Shown here: positions 1 to 6,614 of the stretch, piece by piece
Numbering within the stretch: the stretch's first letter is position 1
Layout: each line of letters begins with the position of its first letter
Assembly: GCA_045579705.1 (NCBI GenBank)
Contig: JAZNMP010000031.1
Span: forward strand, 1 to 21,005
Direction of reading: 5' to 3'
DNA length: 21,005 bases
Source: Lachnocurva sp045579705
GTDB taxonomy: Bacteria > Bacillota > Clostridia > Lachnospirales > Lachnospiraceae
Made by a program: the position numbers and the translations under genes
Notes under the pieces: model-generated
Databases searched by the model: none
Seen by the model: only the letters and a program-made list of their open reading frames with translations
Told to the model about the DNA's origin: nothing

Positions 1-46
1 CCGTAGTAGGTAAGAAAAGCAAGTGTTCGCTTCGCTCACAGAGTGG
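1..46. repeat. Intergenic repeat module, left copy (CCGTAGT...AAAGCAAG)
   Basis: This 46-base block reappears in the same orientation at 20007-20052 with only two differences (positions 8 and 12). It contains CCGTAGT, an 8-base spacer, then AAAGCAAGT, followed by a GTG...CAC mini-palindrome around TTCGCTTCGCT. The same two-part module occurs in the opposite orientation at 6683-6715 and 19950-19982. It may extend beyond the left window edge. No coding potential is apparent. Confidence 0.8.
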
Positions 47-74
47 GATTGGTGTGAGAACGCAGGATATTGAT

Positions 75-198
75 ATATGTTTGCTTGGCTGATTATATTC
101 ATCAAAGAAAGCAGCCTGTTAAGGACGTAAGCCTCAAGTGGCTTCGCTATCCTTGACAGGCTGCTTTTTGATGAAAAGCTGTTATCAAGCAAACATAT
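75..198. repeat. Nested hairpin repeat, left copy
   Basis: A 124-base near-palindrome. An outer 13-bp perfect stem (75-87 with 186-198) encloses two 12-base non-complementary internal arms. Inside these is a long stem (100-125 with 150-173) capped by AAGCC/GGCTT (129-133 with 140-144). A second copy lies at 20114-20237, with about nine substitutions and one indel between them. Differences fall mostly in the terminal loop or the internal arms. The one clear inner-stem difference (T120 against C in the other copy) gives a G-U pair. The T-run at 165-169 after the inner stem means it could also terminate transcription. It could be a MITE- or REP-like element or a structured RNA; I cannot decide which. 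Confidence 0.8.
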
Positions 199-209
199 TA
201 GGATACCCC

Positions 210-224
210 TGCGGCGCAGCCGCA
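210..224. repeat. TGCGGC/GCCGCA short hairpin
   Basis: A 6-bp perfect GC-rich stem (210-215 with 219-224) with a 3-base loop, followed by CATG. The same stem with a different 4-base loop, also followed by CATG, occurs at 6492-6507. Keeping the stem while changing the loop fits a REP-like hairpin family. Confidence 0.55.
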
Positions 225-269
225 CATGATTAATTTAAGTTGGCTCTAGGAAATGTGGGGCGCGAGAAG

Positions 270-305
270 TCATGTGAATGAGTTGAAATAAGGGATTTCA
301 CATGA
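270..305. repeat. TCATGTGAA/TTCACATGA hairpin
   Basis: A 9-bp perfect inverted repeat (270-278 with 297-305) with an 18-base loop. It sits between the TGCGGC hairpin and a CTACGGAAGA motif at 331-340. The gap at 6484-6779 has the same order of modules: a TGCGGC hairpin, a TTCACAC hairpin at 6641-6672, then CTACGGAAGA. No gene is apparent here. Confidence 0.5.
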
Positions 306-425
306 TTTGGGTTTGTTGGAAATCTATGACCTACGGAAGATCGACGATTAGTGCAGGAAATTTCGTATGTGGGGTCCCAGTAGCGAGCTTGCGAGCGTTT
401 AATTCTATAGATTTATGTATATTTA

Positions 426-504
426 TAGCGCCGAGCCGGTGAAACATCGTTTTTGCTTCGTTTCTAGAAACAAAAACAATGTTTCAAACCGCTGATCGGC
501 GCTA
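426..504. repeat. Long imperfect hairpin (TAGCGCCGA ... TCGGCGCTA)
   Basis: The ends form a perfect 9-bp stem (426-434 with 496-504). Going inward, CGGT/ACCG, GAAACAT/ATGTTTC and GTTTTTG/CAAAAAC also pair, giving an imperfect stem of about 30 bp with small bulges and a loop near TTTCTAGAAA. It lies downstream of the minus-strand CYTH gene. There is no clean U-tract on that strand, so a repeat element is more likely than a plain terminator. Confidence 0.65.
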
Positions 505-591
505 ATACAGGCAAAATTATAAAATACAGCGCTTGCACCAAGCTTCCGCTGATTGGCGCTAATAAAAGCATAATTATGGATTACAACGCTT
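489..591. repeat. Imperfect direct repeat, period 57
   Basis: The block 489-534, starting CCGCTGAT and ending CGCTT, is repeated at 546-591 with the same start and end and a constant offset of 57 bases. The first unit contains the right arm of the 426-504 hairpin (GGCGCTAA); the second copy has no partner left arm. This looks like partial duplication of a palindromic element. The second unit ends just before the CYTH stop codon. Confidence 0.65.
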
Positions 592-594
592 ACT

Positions 595-1125
595 TCAAGA
601 ATAAATCATCTGATTATTATGATACTTCCCTTCCATAGTCACGTCCTCACCAAACCACTTTGGTGGGATAAATGCATTTGCAACTTCTTCGGATGGGAAT
701 TCTACCTCTGCGAGTTTAAGAGGTGTTCCATCGGGACCCGGAATATTGTCAAACACATCAAGCTCGATAATTAGACCGCGGAGCTCATCTAGTCCGACAT
801 ATTCGGGATGCTTGGCAAGGCGGGCTAGACCTGCTTCCTCACACGTCATGAAATCAGCGAGTGGTTTGATGTAGCGGGTCTTCTTGATGAGCTTGCCGTC
901 TACTTTTTTGGCAAGGTGATTATATGACTCCTCGTCCAGAGGAACTGTGATTTCCTCGTGAGCCATGAGTCCAGCGGATTTGTAGACGAAGTTGTAGTCG
1001 TCCTCGCTGTGGCGGATGCGAAGTACAGGTTTTTGGCAGATGTAGCCTTGTTCGATGTATCGACTTTTCCATGTGGAAAGGTCTTCTGGAAGAGTGTCGA
1101 TTAGGTATTTTCTCTCGATTTCCAT
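595..1125 (-). CDS. CYTH domain protein (triphosphate tunnel metalloenzyme)
   Basis: A 176-residue protein beginning MEIERK, which supplies the ExExK signature (E2, E4, K6) of the CYTH / triphosphate tunnel superfamily. Later acidic strand motifs (IELDVF and AEVEFPS) and basic residues fit the eight-stranded tunnel, and the length matches small single-domain bacterial members. Family members hydrolyse inorganic triphosphate, polyphosphate or thiamine triphosphate, or rarely act as class IV adenylate cyclase. The substrate cannot be assigned here, although the compact form with its C-terminal GKYHNNQMI segment resembles clostridial tripolyphosphatase-type enzymes. A GGAGGA ribosome binding site lies seven bases before the ATG. 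It is divergent from the DJ-1 gene, with a 121-base shared upstream gap. Cytosolic, with no signal peptide. The family call is firm; the activity is not. Confidence 0.9.
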   Translation of the reverse strand: MEIERKYLIDTLPEDLSTWKSRYIEQGYICQKPVLRIRHSEDDYNFVYKSAGLMAHEEITVPLDEESYNHLAKKVDGKLIKKTRYIKPLADFMTCEEAGLARLAKHPEYVGLDELRGLIIELDVFDNIPGPDGTPLKLAEVEFPSEEVANAFIPPKWFGEDVTMEGKYHNNQMIYS

Positions 1126-1246
1126 ATTTGTCCTCCATTTTATGCATTATATGTAGATTTTGTTATTTTTTTTCCTAAAAATATGTTAATATCTATATTG
1201 TATGCGTAATCACTCGCAATAACAAGCGAATGAAGGGAGTTAGATA

Positions 1247-1798
1247 ATGATTAAAGTAGTTGTTTGTGCCGCAGACGGTTCAGAAGAAGTTGAGACACTT
1301 ACAGTCGTTGATTTATTGAGAAGAGCTGGGATTGAAGTGGATTTGATATCTGCTCAGAACCGTGGGAAATTTAAGAGCTCTCATCAGATTGAAATCATTA
1401 CTGATAAAAATATTCGTGACGTGGATTTTAAAGAGTACGATGGTGTGGTAATTCCTGGCGGATTGAAGGGGGTAGAGAATCTCGGAAACAATGTTCCTGT
1501 TATTAATGCTCTTCAGGATGCAAACGAGGCGGGAAAAGTTGTGGCTGCAATTTGCGCTGGCCCAACAGTACTCGGCAAAGCTGGAATTCTGCATGGTGTT
1601 AAATCTACTGTTTATCCTGGAATGGATAGGGAACTTAACGGTGCAACTTATATCGATGAGCCAGTTGTAACTGATGGCAACATCATCACAGGACGTAGCA
1701 TGGCGGCATCAATTGAGTTTGCATTGGCTATTATCACAAAGCTTATTGACGCTGAGAGCGCTGCAAAGGTTGCTGAGGCAATCGTCTGCGAGAGGTAG
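1247..1798 (+). CDS. DJ-1/PfpI family protein
   Basis: A 183-residue cytosolic protein of the DJ-1/ThiJ/PfpI superfamily (YajL-like clade). The nucleophile-elbow motif AAICAGPTVL places the conserved cysteine at about residue 103, and the SEEVET motif gives the conserved glutamate at residue 16 that interacts with it in DJ-1. The length matches one Rossmann-like domain. Proposed family roles include stress-linked chaperone and deglycase activity or oxidative sensing; these are debated and cannot be read from sequence. In related genomes such genes are sometimes labelled 4-methyl-5(b-hydroxyethyl)-thiazole monophosphate biosynthesis protein, a legacy name without support here. GAAGGGAG lies about ten bases before the ATG. 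It is followed by an 18-base TTTTTTTCGCGAAAAAAA palindrome and then by the tig promoter, so it is probably transcribed separately. Confidence 0.92.
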   Translation: MIKVVVCAADGSEEVETLTVVDLLRRAGIEVDLISAQNRGKFKSSHQIEIITDKNIRDVDFKEYDGVVIPGGLKGVENLGNNVPVINALQDANEAGKVVAAICAGPTVLGKAGILHGVKSTVYPGMDRELNGATYIDEPVVTDGNIITGRSMAASIEFALAIITKLIDAESAAKVAEAIVCER

Positions 1799-1816
1799 TT
1801 TTTTTCGCGAAAAAAA
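1799..1816. terminator. A/T palindrome after the DJ-1 gene
   Basis: An 18-base perfect palindrome (seven T, CGCG, seven A) starts immediately after the DJ-1 stop codon. Its stem is A/T-rich and has only a tiny loop, so it would be a weak terminator at best. It may still separate the gene from the tig promoter 19 bases further on. Confidence 0.3.
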
Positions 1817-1834
1817 TAGTGAATAAATCATAGT

Positions 1835-1863
1835 TTGCCACTATTGACAGTCTATGATATAAT
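1835..1863 (+). promoter_or_regulatory. tig promoter, extended -10
   Basis: TTGCCA (1835-1840), a 17-base spacer, then TATAAT (1858-1863) preceded by TG one base upstream, giving TGATATAAT. It sits about 70 bases before the tig start codon in the only gap before the quality-control block. A TTGACA at 1844-1849 is only eight bases from the TATAAT and cannot be its -35. Confidence 0.75.
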
Positions 1864-1931
1864 TTTTTAATGCCTGTTTCAGTGAAAACTTTACAGGAAC
1901 TTATGACTTTTAAGGAGGATATTTAAAGAAA

Positions 1932-3383
1932 ATGAGCGTAAAGGTTGAGAATTTAGAGCATAACATGGCGAAACTTACAGTTACAGTTGATGCTGACAGA
2001 TTTGACAAGGCATGCGACAAGGCATACCAGCGTCAGAAGAAGTCTATCTCTGTTCCTGGTTTCCGTAAAGGAAAGGTACCTAGAGCACTCATCGAAAAGA
2101 TGTATGGAGCAAATGTATTCTTTGAGGAGGCTGCTGACATTCTTCTCAACGAAGCTTATCCAGAAGCTTATGATGAGAGTGGTCTTGATATCGTTTCTCA
2201 GCCACAGATCGACATCGTTCAGATCGAGAAAGGCAAAGAGTTCATCTTCACAGCTGAAGTTGCCCTTAAGCCAGAAGTTAAGCTTGGTAAATACAAAGGT
2301 GTTACAGTAACTAAGGTTGATACAAAGGTTACTAAGACAGAAATCGAAAACGAAGTTAAGCGTCAGAGAGAACAGAACGCTAGAACAAAGACTGTAAAGA
2401 GAGCTATCAAAGATGGCGATACAGCTGATATCAACTTCGAAGGCTTCACAGATGGTGTTGCATTTGAAGGTGGAAAGGGTGAGAACTACAAGCTTGTAAT
2501 CGGTTCACATTCTTTCATCGATACATTTGAAGAGCAGCTTATCGGAAAGAAAGCTGGCGAAGATGTAGAAGTAAATGTTACATTCCCAGAGCAGTACCAG
2601 GCTCCTGAACTTGCAGGTAAGCCAGCACTCTTCAAGGTTCACATCAACGAAGTACTTGGTAAAGAACTTCCTAAGCTTGATGATGACTTTGTACAGGATG
2701 TTTCTGAGTTCGATACAGTTGACGAGTTCAAGGCTGGTATCGAGAAGAAGCTTGTAGAAGCTAAAGAAGCTCAGGCTAAGAGAACAAAAGAAGATGAAGC
2801 TATCGCAAAGATTATCGCTGATTCTGAAATGGACGTTCCAGAAGCTATGATCGAGACTCAGGTTAACCGCATGATTTCTGACATGGATCAGAACATGAGA
2901 GGACAGGGCCTCACAATCCAGCAGTACCTTCAGTTCACAGGTTCTACAATGGATCAGCTTAAAGAGCAGTTCAAGCCTGATGCACTTAAGAGAATTCAGT
3001 CTACACTAGTTCTTGAGACAATCGCTAAGGAAGAGAAATTCGAAGTATCAGACGCTGATATCGATGCTGAAATCGAGAAGATCGCTAAGCAGTACGGTAT
3101 GAAGGTTGAGGATCTCAAGAAGAATATCACAGAAGATGATAAGAAGAGCATCGCTGCTGATATCAAAGTAGAGAAGGCTGTAGACCTCGTTATGGAGAAC
3201 ATCAAAGAGAGAGCAAAGGCAAAGAAGGCTGCTGCTTCATCTGATGAGAAGAAAACAACAAAGAAGACTACTACAGCAAAGAAGACAACTACAACAAAGA
3301 AGACAACGGCTAAGAAGACTACTACAACAAAGAAGTCAACAACTACAAAGAAAGCTGCTGCTAAGAAGTCTGACGAAGAATAA
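1932..3383 (+). CDS. tig: Trigger factor (ribosome-associated chaperone / PPIase)
   Basis: A 483-residue trigger factor, which binds the ribosome near the exit tunnel and shields nascent chains. The ribosome-docking signature GFRKGKVPR is at residues 43-51. An FKBP-type prolyl isomerase domain follows at about 150-245 (GDTADINFEGF, then a hydrophobic pocket ending in HINEV), and a helical C-terminal chaperone domain runs to about residue 425. It then carries some 55 extra residues made almost entirely of K, T and A in KKTTT/AKKTT units, making it longer than the roughly 430 residues usual for the family. AAGGAGGA precedes the ATG by about 12 bases, a slightly long spacing. It has its own promoter and is followed by a strong terminator before clpP, so it may be only partly co-transcribed with clpPX. 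Confidence 0.98.
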   Translation: MSVKVENLEHNMAKLTVTVDADRFDKACDKAYQRQKKSISVPGFRKGKVPRALIEKMYGANVFFEEAADILLNEAYPEAYDESGLDIVSQPQIDIVQIEKGKEFIFTAEVALKPEVKLGKYKGVTVTKVDTKVTKTEIENEVKRQREQNARTKTVKRAIKDGDTADINFEGFTDGVAFEGGKGENYKLVIGSHSFIDTFEEQLIGKKAGEDVEVNVTFPEQYQAPELAGKPALFKVHINEVLGKELPKLDDDFVQDVSEFDTVDEFKAGIEKKLVEAKEAQAKRTKEDEAIAKIIADSEMDVPEAMIETQVNRMISDMDQNMRGQGLTIQQYLQFTGSTMDQLKEQFKPDALKRIQSTLVLETIAKEEKFEVSDADIDAEIEKIAKQYGMKVEDLKKNITEDDKKSIAADIKVEKAVDLVMENIKERAKAKKAAASSDEKKTTKKTTTAKKTTTTKKTTAKKTTTTKKSTTTKKAAAKKSDEE

Positions 3384-3398
3384 TTCGTTAATAGATCT

Positions 3399-3428
3399 AA
3401 AGGCCGCCATTATCTAATGGCGGCTTTT
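3399..3428 (+). terminator. Intrinsic terminator after tig
   Basis: A perfect 10-bp GC-rich stem, GCCGCCATTA with TAATGGCGGC (3403-3412 with 3415-3424), extended by A/T pairs and followed by TTTT. It lies 19 bases after the tig stop codon and 37 bases before clpP. It would end or attenuate transcription between them. Confidence 0.85.
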
Positions 3429-3464
3429 GGTATATAGCCGGGGTTTAGAAACGGAGGAGAAAAT

Positions 3465-4073
3465 ATGGCAACAATACCTTATGTCATCGAACAGAATAGT
3501 AGAGGCGAGAGATCTTATGATCTATACAGCCGTTTGCTTAAAGACAGAATCATCTTCTTAGGTGAAGAGGTAAATGAACAGACAGCACAGATCGTTATCG
3601 CAGAGCTTTTGTTCCTCGAGTCTCAGGATCCTAACAAAGATATTCATCTTTATATTAATTCCCCTGGTGGAATGGTAACTGCTGGTTTAGGTATCTACGA
3701 TACTATGCAGTACATCAAGTGCGACGTATCTACAATCTGTGTAGGTCTTGCCGCTTCTATGGGATCATTCCTGCTCGCTGGTGGTACAAAAGGAAAGAGA
3801 TTCGCTCTTCCTAACTCAGAAATCATGATTCACCAGCCTTCAGGTGGAGCTAGAGGTCAGGCAACTGAAATCGAAATAGCTGCAAAGAACATCTTGAAGA
3901 CAAAAGAAAGATTGAACAAAATCCTCGCTGAGAACACAGGAAAGTCAATCGATCAGATTGCTATCGACACAGATCGTGATAACTTCATGTCTGCTGAAGA
4001 GGCACTTGAATATGGTCTAATCGATGCGATTATTACAAATCGTAGCGATGCTGAGAAAAAGGATGAGAAATAA
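3465..4073 (+). CDS. clpP: ATP-dependent Clp protease proteolytic subunit
   Basis: A 202-residue serine protease subunit that forms the tetradecameric ClpP barrel and degrades proteins unfolded by ClpX or other Clp ATPases. The catalytic triad falls at canonical positions: S98 in AASMGS, H123 in MIHQPSGG and D172 in RDNFMSAEEA. The N-terminal MATIPYVIEQNSRGERSYD is typical of firmicute ClpP, whose short propeptide is normally removed autocatalytically. CGGAGGAG lies about eight bases before the ATG. It is followed after two bases by clpX, so the peptidase and its ATPase are co-transcribed. No clear promoter is visible in the 36 bases after the tig terminator; expression may rely on readthrough or a promoter I could not recognise. 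Confidence 0.98.
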   Translation: MATIPYVIEQNSRGERSYDLYSRLLKDRIIFLGEEVNEQTAQIVIAELLFLESQDPNKDIHLYINSPGGMVTAGLGIYDTMQYIKCDVSTICVGLAASMGSFLLAGGTKGKRFALPNSEIMIHQPSGGARGQATEIEIAAKNILKTKERLNKILAENTGKSIDQIAIDTDRDNFMSAEEALEYGLIDAIITNRSDAEKKDEK

Positions 4074-4075
4074 TT

Positions 4076-5359
4076 ATGGCACAGCAGGTTCATTGCTCTT
4101 TCTGTGGAAAACCAGAGAATAGAACAAAGAAGATGATCGCCGGACCAAATGGCGTATATATCTGTGATGAATGTATTGAGATTTGCTCAGATATCATCGC
4201 TGAAGAATTCGGTGAGGAAGAATTTGATACTGTTTCTTCCGACGAAGAATTCCACGTTAACTTGAAGAAACCAAAGGAGTTAAAGGAATTCCTCGATAAA
4301 TATGTAATAGGACAGGATGAGGCGAAAAAAGTTCTCTCTGTCGCAGTTTACAATCACTACAAGAGAATCCAGCAGAAGAATGAAGTGGATGTAGAACTCC
4401 AGAAATCAAATGTACTATTGCTCGGACCAACTGGTTCTGGAAAAACCTTACTCGCTCAGACGCTCGCTAGAGAGCTTGGAGTTCCTTTTGCTATAGCAGA
4501 TGCAACTACTCTTACAGAAGCTGGTTATGTAGGTGAAGACGTAGAGAATATCCTTCTCAAATTGATTCAGGCTGCTGATTATGATGTGAAAAAAGCAGAG
4601 GTCGGAATCGTATATATCGATGAGATTGACAAGATCACAAAGAAATCTGAGAACGTGTCTATCACACGTGATGTTTCTGGTGAAGGTGTACAGCAGGCAC
4701 TTCTAAAAATCTTAGAAGGAACTGTAGCTTCTGTTCCACCACAGGGTGGACGTAAGCATCCTCAGCAGGAACTTATTCAGATCGACACTACAAATATTCT
4801 GTTTATTTGTGGTGGAGCTTTTGAAGGTCTCGATAAAATCATCGAAGAGAGAACATCTGAAGCAACTATGGGATTTGGTGCTGATGTTAAATCTCACACA
4901 GAGAAACCTATCGGAGATTTGCTTCGTAACGTTCTCCCACAGGATTTCATCAAATTTGGATTGATTCCTGAGTTTATTGGTCGAGTTCCTATCAATGTAG
5001 CACTTGATCAGCTTACGGAGGACGATATGGTTCGTATCTTAGTAGAGCCAAAGAATTCTCTCGTAAAGCAGTACCAGGCTCTCTTCAAGCTTGACGATGT
5101 AGAACTCAAATTCGAAGAAGATGCACTTAGAGAAATTGCAAAGAAGTCTATCGAGAGAAAGACTGGTGCGCGAGGACTTCGTGCAATCATGGAAAATATC
5201 ATGATGGATTGGATGTATTCTGTTCCATCTGAGTCTGCGGTAAACGAAATCGTAGTAACAAAGGATATCGTAGATGCAAACCTCGTATTAGAGGACAAGA
5301 AGATAAAAGCCGTTTCTTCAAAGAAGGAGAAAAAGGCTAAAGATAAGAAAAGCGCATAA
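4076..5359 (+). CDS. clpX: ATP-dependent Clp protease ATP-binding subunit ClpX
   Basis: A 427-residue AAA+ unfoldase that delivers substrates to ClpP. It has the N-terminal zinc-binding domain (C7, C10, C30, C33), Walker A GPTGSGKT at 117-124, Walker B IVYIDEID near 178-185, the pore loop GYVGEDVE and the RKH loop GGRKHPQQE. The ClpP-docking loop reads MGFG where many orthologues have IGFG. The last residues form a lysine-rich tail (KKEKKAKDKKSA). Its ATG is two bases after the clpP stop, with AAGGATGAG inside the clpP end as a modest ribosome binding site. The next gene is engB, 42 bases on. A lon gene, often found between clpX and engB in related Firmicutes, is absent; the gap holds only a 7-bp GATTCTA/TAGAATC hairpin (5362-5379). 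Confidence 0.98.
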   Translation: MAQQVHCSFCGKPENRTKKMIAGPNGVYICDECIEICSDIIAEEFGEEEFDTVSSDEEFHVNLKKPKELKEFLDKYVIGQDEAKKVLSVAVYNHYKRIQQKNEVDVELQKSNVLLLGPTGSGKTLLAQTLARELGVPFAIADATTLTEAGYVGEDVENILLKLIQAADYDVKKAEVGIVYIDEIDKITKKSENVSITRDVSGEGVQQALLKILEGTVASVPPQGGRKHPQQELIQIDTTNILFICGGAFEGLDKIIEERTSEATMGFGADVKSHTEKPIGDLLRNVLPQDFIKFGLIPEFIGRVPINVALDQLTEDDMVRILVEPKNSLVKQYQALFKLDDVELKFEEDALREIAKKSIERKTGARGLRAIMENIMMDWMYSVPSESAVNEIVVTKDIVDANLVLEDKKIKAVSSKKEKKAKDKKSA

Positions 5360-5401
5360 TAGATTCTAATAGTAGAATCAGTTTAAGTAAGGTGGTTTTG
5401 G

Positions 5402-5995
5402 ATGGTAATTCATTCAGCTGAACTTGAAACCGTATGTGGAATTACTTCTAAGCTTCCGGAAAATCATTTTCCGGAAGTTGCTTTTTGCGGAAGATCAAAC
5501 GTCGGTAAATCAAGTCTAATTAATACATTATTGAATAGAAAAAAACTGGCTCGAACTTCACAACAGCCAGGAAAGACACAGACCCTTAATTTCTATCTTT
5601 TAAATAAGCAGTTATACCTTGTAGATTTGCCAGGATATGGCTACGCAAAGATTTCAAAGGAGATGAGAGAGGCATGGGGTGTCATGATCCAGAACTATCT
5701 GACTGGATCTGAGATGCTACGTTATGTGTTCCAGCTCGTAGATATTCGTCACAATCCTACAAAGGATGACAAGTCTATGTATGAGTGGCTTACTTTTCTA
5801 GGCTTCGAACCGATCATCATCGCTACGAAATCTGACAAGATTAAACCTGCTCAGATAGCAGCTCATGTCGATGCCATCAAAAAAGGCCTCGGGGCAGAAC
5901 GTGATACTCTCGTAGTTCCATTTTCCTCAGCTAACAAGCAGGGCTTAGATACAGTACTTGATCTACTTGACCAGGTGCTGGAGAATGAAGAATAA
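5402..5995 (+). CDS. engB: Ribosome biogenesis GTP-binding protein EngB (YsxC/YihA)
   Basis: A 197-residue TRAFAC-class GTPase needed in Bacillus for late 50S subunit assembly. The motifs are in order: G1 GRSNVGKSS (30-38), a G2-region threonine in TSQQPGKTQT, G3 DLPGYGYAK, G4 TKSDK and G5 SSANK. The length is normal. AAGGTGG lies about seven bases before the ATG. It follows clpX closely and probably shares its transcript. An unusual feature is a perfect 12-bp inverted repeat around position 5465 inside the first 26 codons, followed by a T-run, which could act on expression at the RNA level (see the separate entry). Confidence 0.97.
   Translation: MVIHSAELETVCGITSKLPENHFPEVAFCGRSNVGKSSLINTLLNRKKLARTSQQPGKTQTLNFYLLNKQLYLVDLPGYGYAKISKEMREAWGVMIQNYLTGSEMLRYVFQLVDIRHNPTKDDKSMYEWLTFLGFEPIIIATKSDKIKPAQIAAHVDAIKKGLGAERDTLVVPFSSANKQGLDTVLDLLDQVLENEE
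5451..5487 (+). promoter_or_regulatory. Terminator-like hairpin inside the engB 5' coding region
   Basis: CTTCCGGAAAAT (5453-5464), one central base, then its exact reverse complement (5466-5477), with further A-T and G-U closing pairs. TTGCTTTTT follows, so the region has the shape of an intrinsic terminator about 50 bases into engB. The encoded residues (KLPENHFPEV) are ordinary for the N-terminus of EngB, so the symmetry may be chance. Function is not shown. Confidence 0.45.
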
Positions 5996-6045
5996 TATAT
6001 AGGTGAAGATAAGTCTGCTATAAGTTGTGGATACGGTGAATCATA

Positions 6046-6483
6046 ATGGAAAGAAAGATTAAATGTATAACCCTATGTGTTATTCTCATAATTGGAATAA
6101 TTTCAATACTTTTTTTATTTAATTCAAAGAGACGAGAGATAGAGAATTTCGTGAAATCCAATAGGGAATACATGGAAGGCGAGATCAAGAAGAATAATAT
6201 TGATAAGTTGAGTCAAAAGTATCCTGATTTGAGTATTGAGACGTATGAGGATGTGGATAATTTGAACGTAGTTGAATTTGCGTATAGTTCAAAAGGTATT
6301 ATTCCTGCATCAAAGTATTATGGGTTTTACTATTCGAAGGATGATACACCACATGTGTTTCAAGGCAGTGCTTTAAAACTAGTTAAAGAAAAAGATGGTT
6401 GGAAATGGACAGATGGTTCTGATAATGGCGGATTCACTTCGAGAATATCAAAGAACTGGTTTTATTATGAGGCGTGGTTTTAG
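6046..6483 (+). CDS. Membrane-anchored protein of unknown function
   Basis: A 145-residue protein I cannot place in a named family. Residues 8-26 form one hydrophobic segment after a basic start (MERKIK), giving an N-terminal anchor or uncleaved signal with the rest outside. A charged helical stretch follows (about 29-60), then a soluble domain rich in aromatics and glycine, ending GSDNGGFTSRISKNWFYYEAWF. Small clostridial exported proteins often have a similar 'YYGFYYS...W.WTDGSDNG' C-terminal region, but no function is known to me. GGTGA lies six bases before the ATG. It is 50 bases after engB on the same strand and is more A/T-rich than its neighbours. It ends just before a repeat-rich gap, which may point to a variable locus. 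Confidence 0.75.
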   Translation: MERKIKCITLCVILIIGIISILFLFNSKRREIENFVKSNREYMEGEIKKNNIDKLSQKYPDLSIETYEDVDNLNVVEFAYSSKGIIPASKYYGFYYSKDDTPHVFQGSALKLVKEKDGWKWTDGSDNGGFTSRISKNWFYYEAWF

Positions 6484-6491
6484 GAAACATT

Positions 6492-6507
6492 TGCGGCGAT
6501 AGCCGCA
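6492..6507. repeat. TGCGGC/GCCGCA short hairpin, second copy
   Basis: A 6-bp perfect stem (6492-6497 with 6502-6507), a 4-base GATA loop, then CATG. It pairs with the copy at 210-224, which has the same stem but a different loop. It begins nine bases after the unknown gene's stop codon; no T-tract follows directly, so a terminator role is weak. Confidence 0.5.
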
Positions 6508-6614
6508 CATGCTTTTTGTCACTTTGGTATAGGGAAAAAGCTTGATATAGAGGAATTCCCTAAACTATGCGGAGCTGACTTTTGGTGGAGTGAAAAGCAA
6601 GAAATAGTTAATCT

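Noticed and set aside
75..198. Possible CRISPR repeat or tRNA-like fold at the nested hairpin
   Set aside because: Only one copy is present per locus with no spacer array, and the fold is a single long rod rather than a cloverleaf.
920..1147. 75-codon open frame overlapping the start of the CYTH gene on the same strand
   Set aside because: It lies in a different frame of the CYTH coding region and its translation is basic low-complexity sequence with no family resemblance. The CYTH frame has the ExExK motif and a good ribosome binding site.
1844..1863. TTGACA at 1844 as the -35 of the tig promoter
   Set aside because: It is only eight bases from TATAAT. TTGCCA at 1835-1840 has the correct 17-base spacing.
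3240..3370. Possible microsatellite or repeat element at the end of tig
   Set aside because: The repeated AAGAAGACTAC-like DNA is simply the coding sequence of the K/T-rich tail. It stays in frame and ends at the tig stop.
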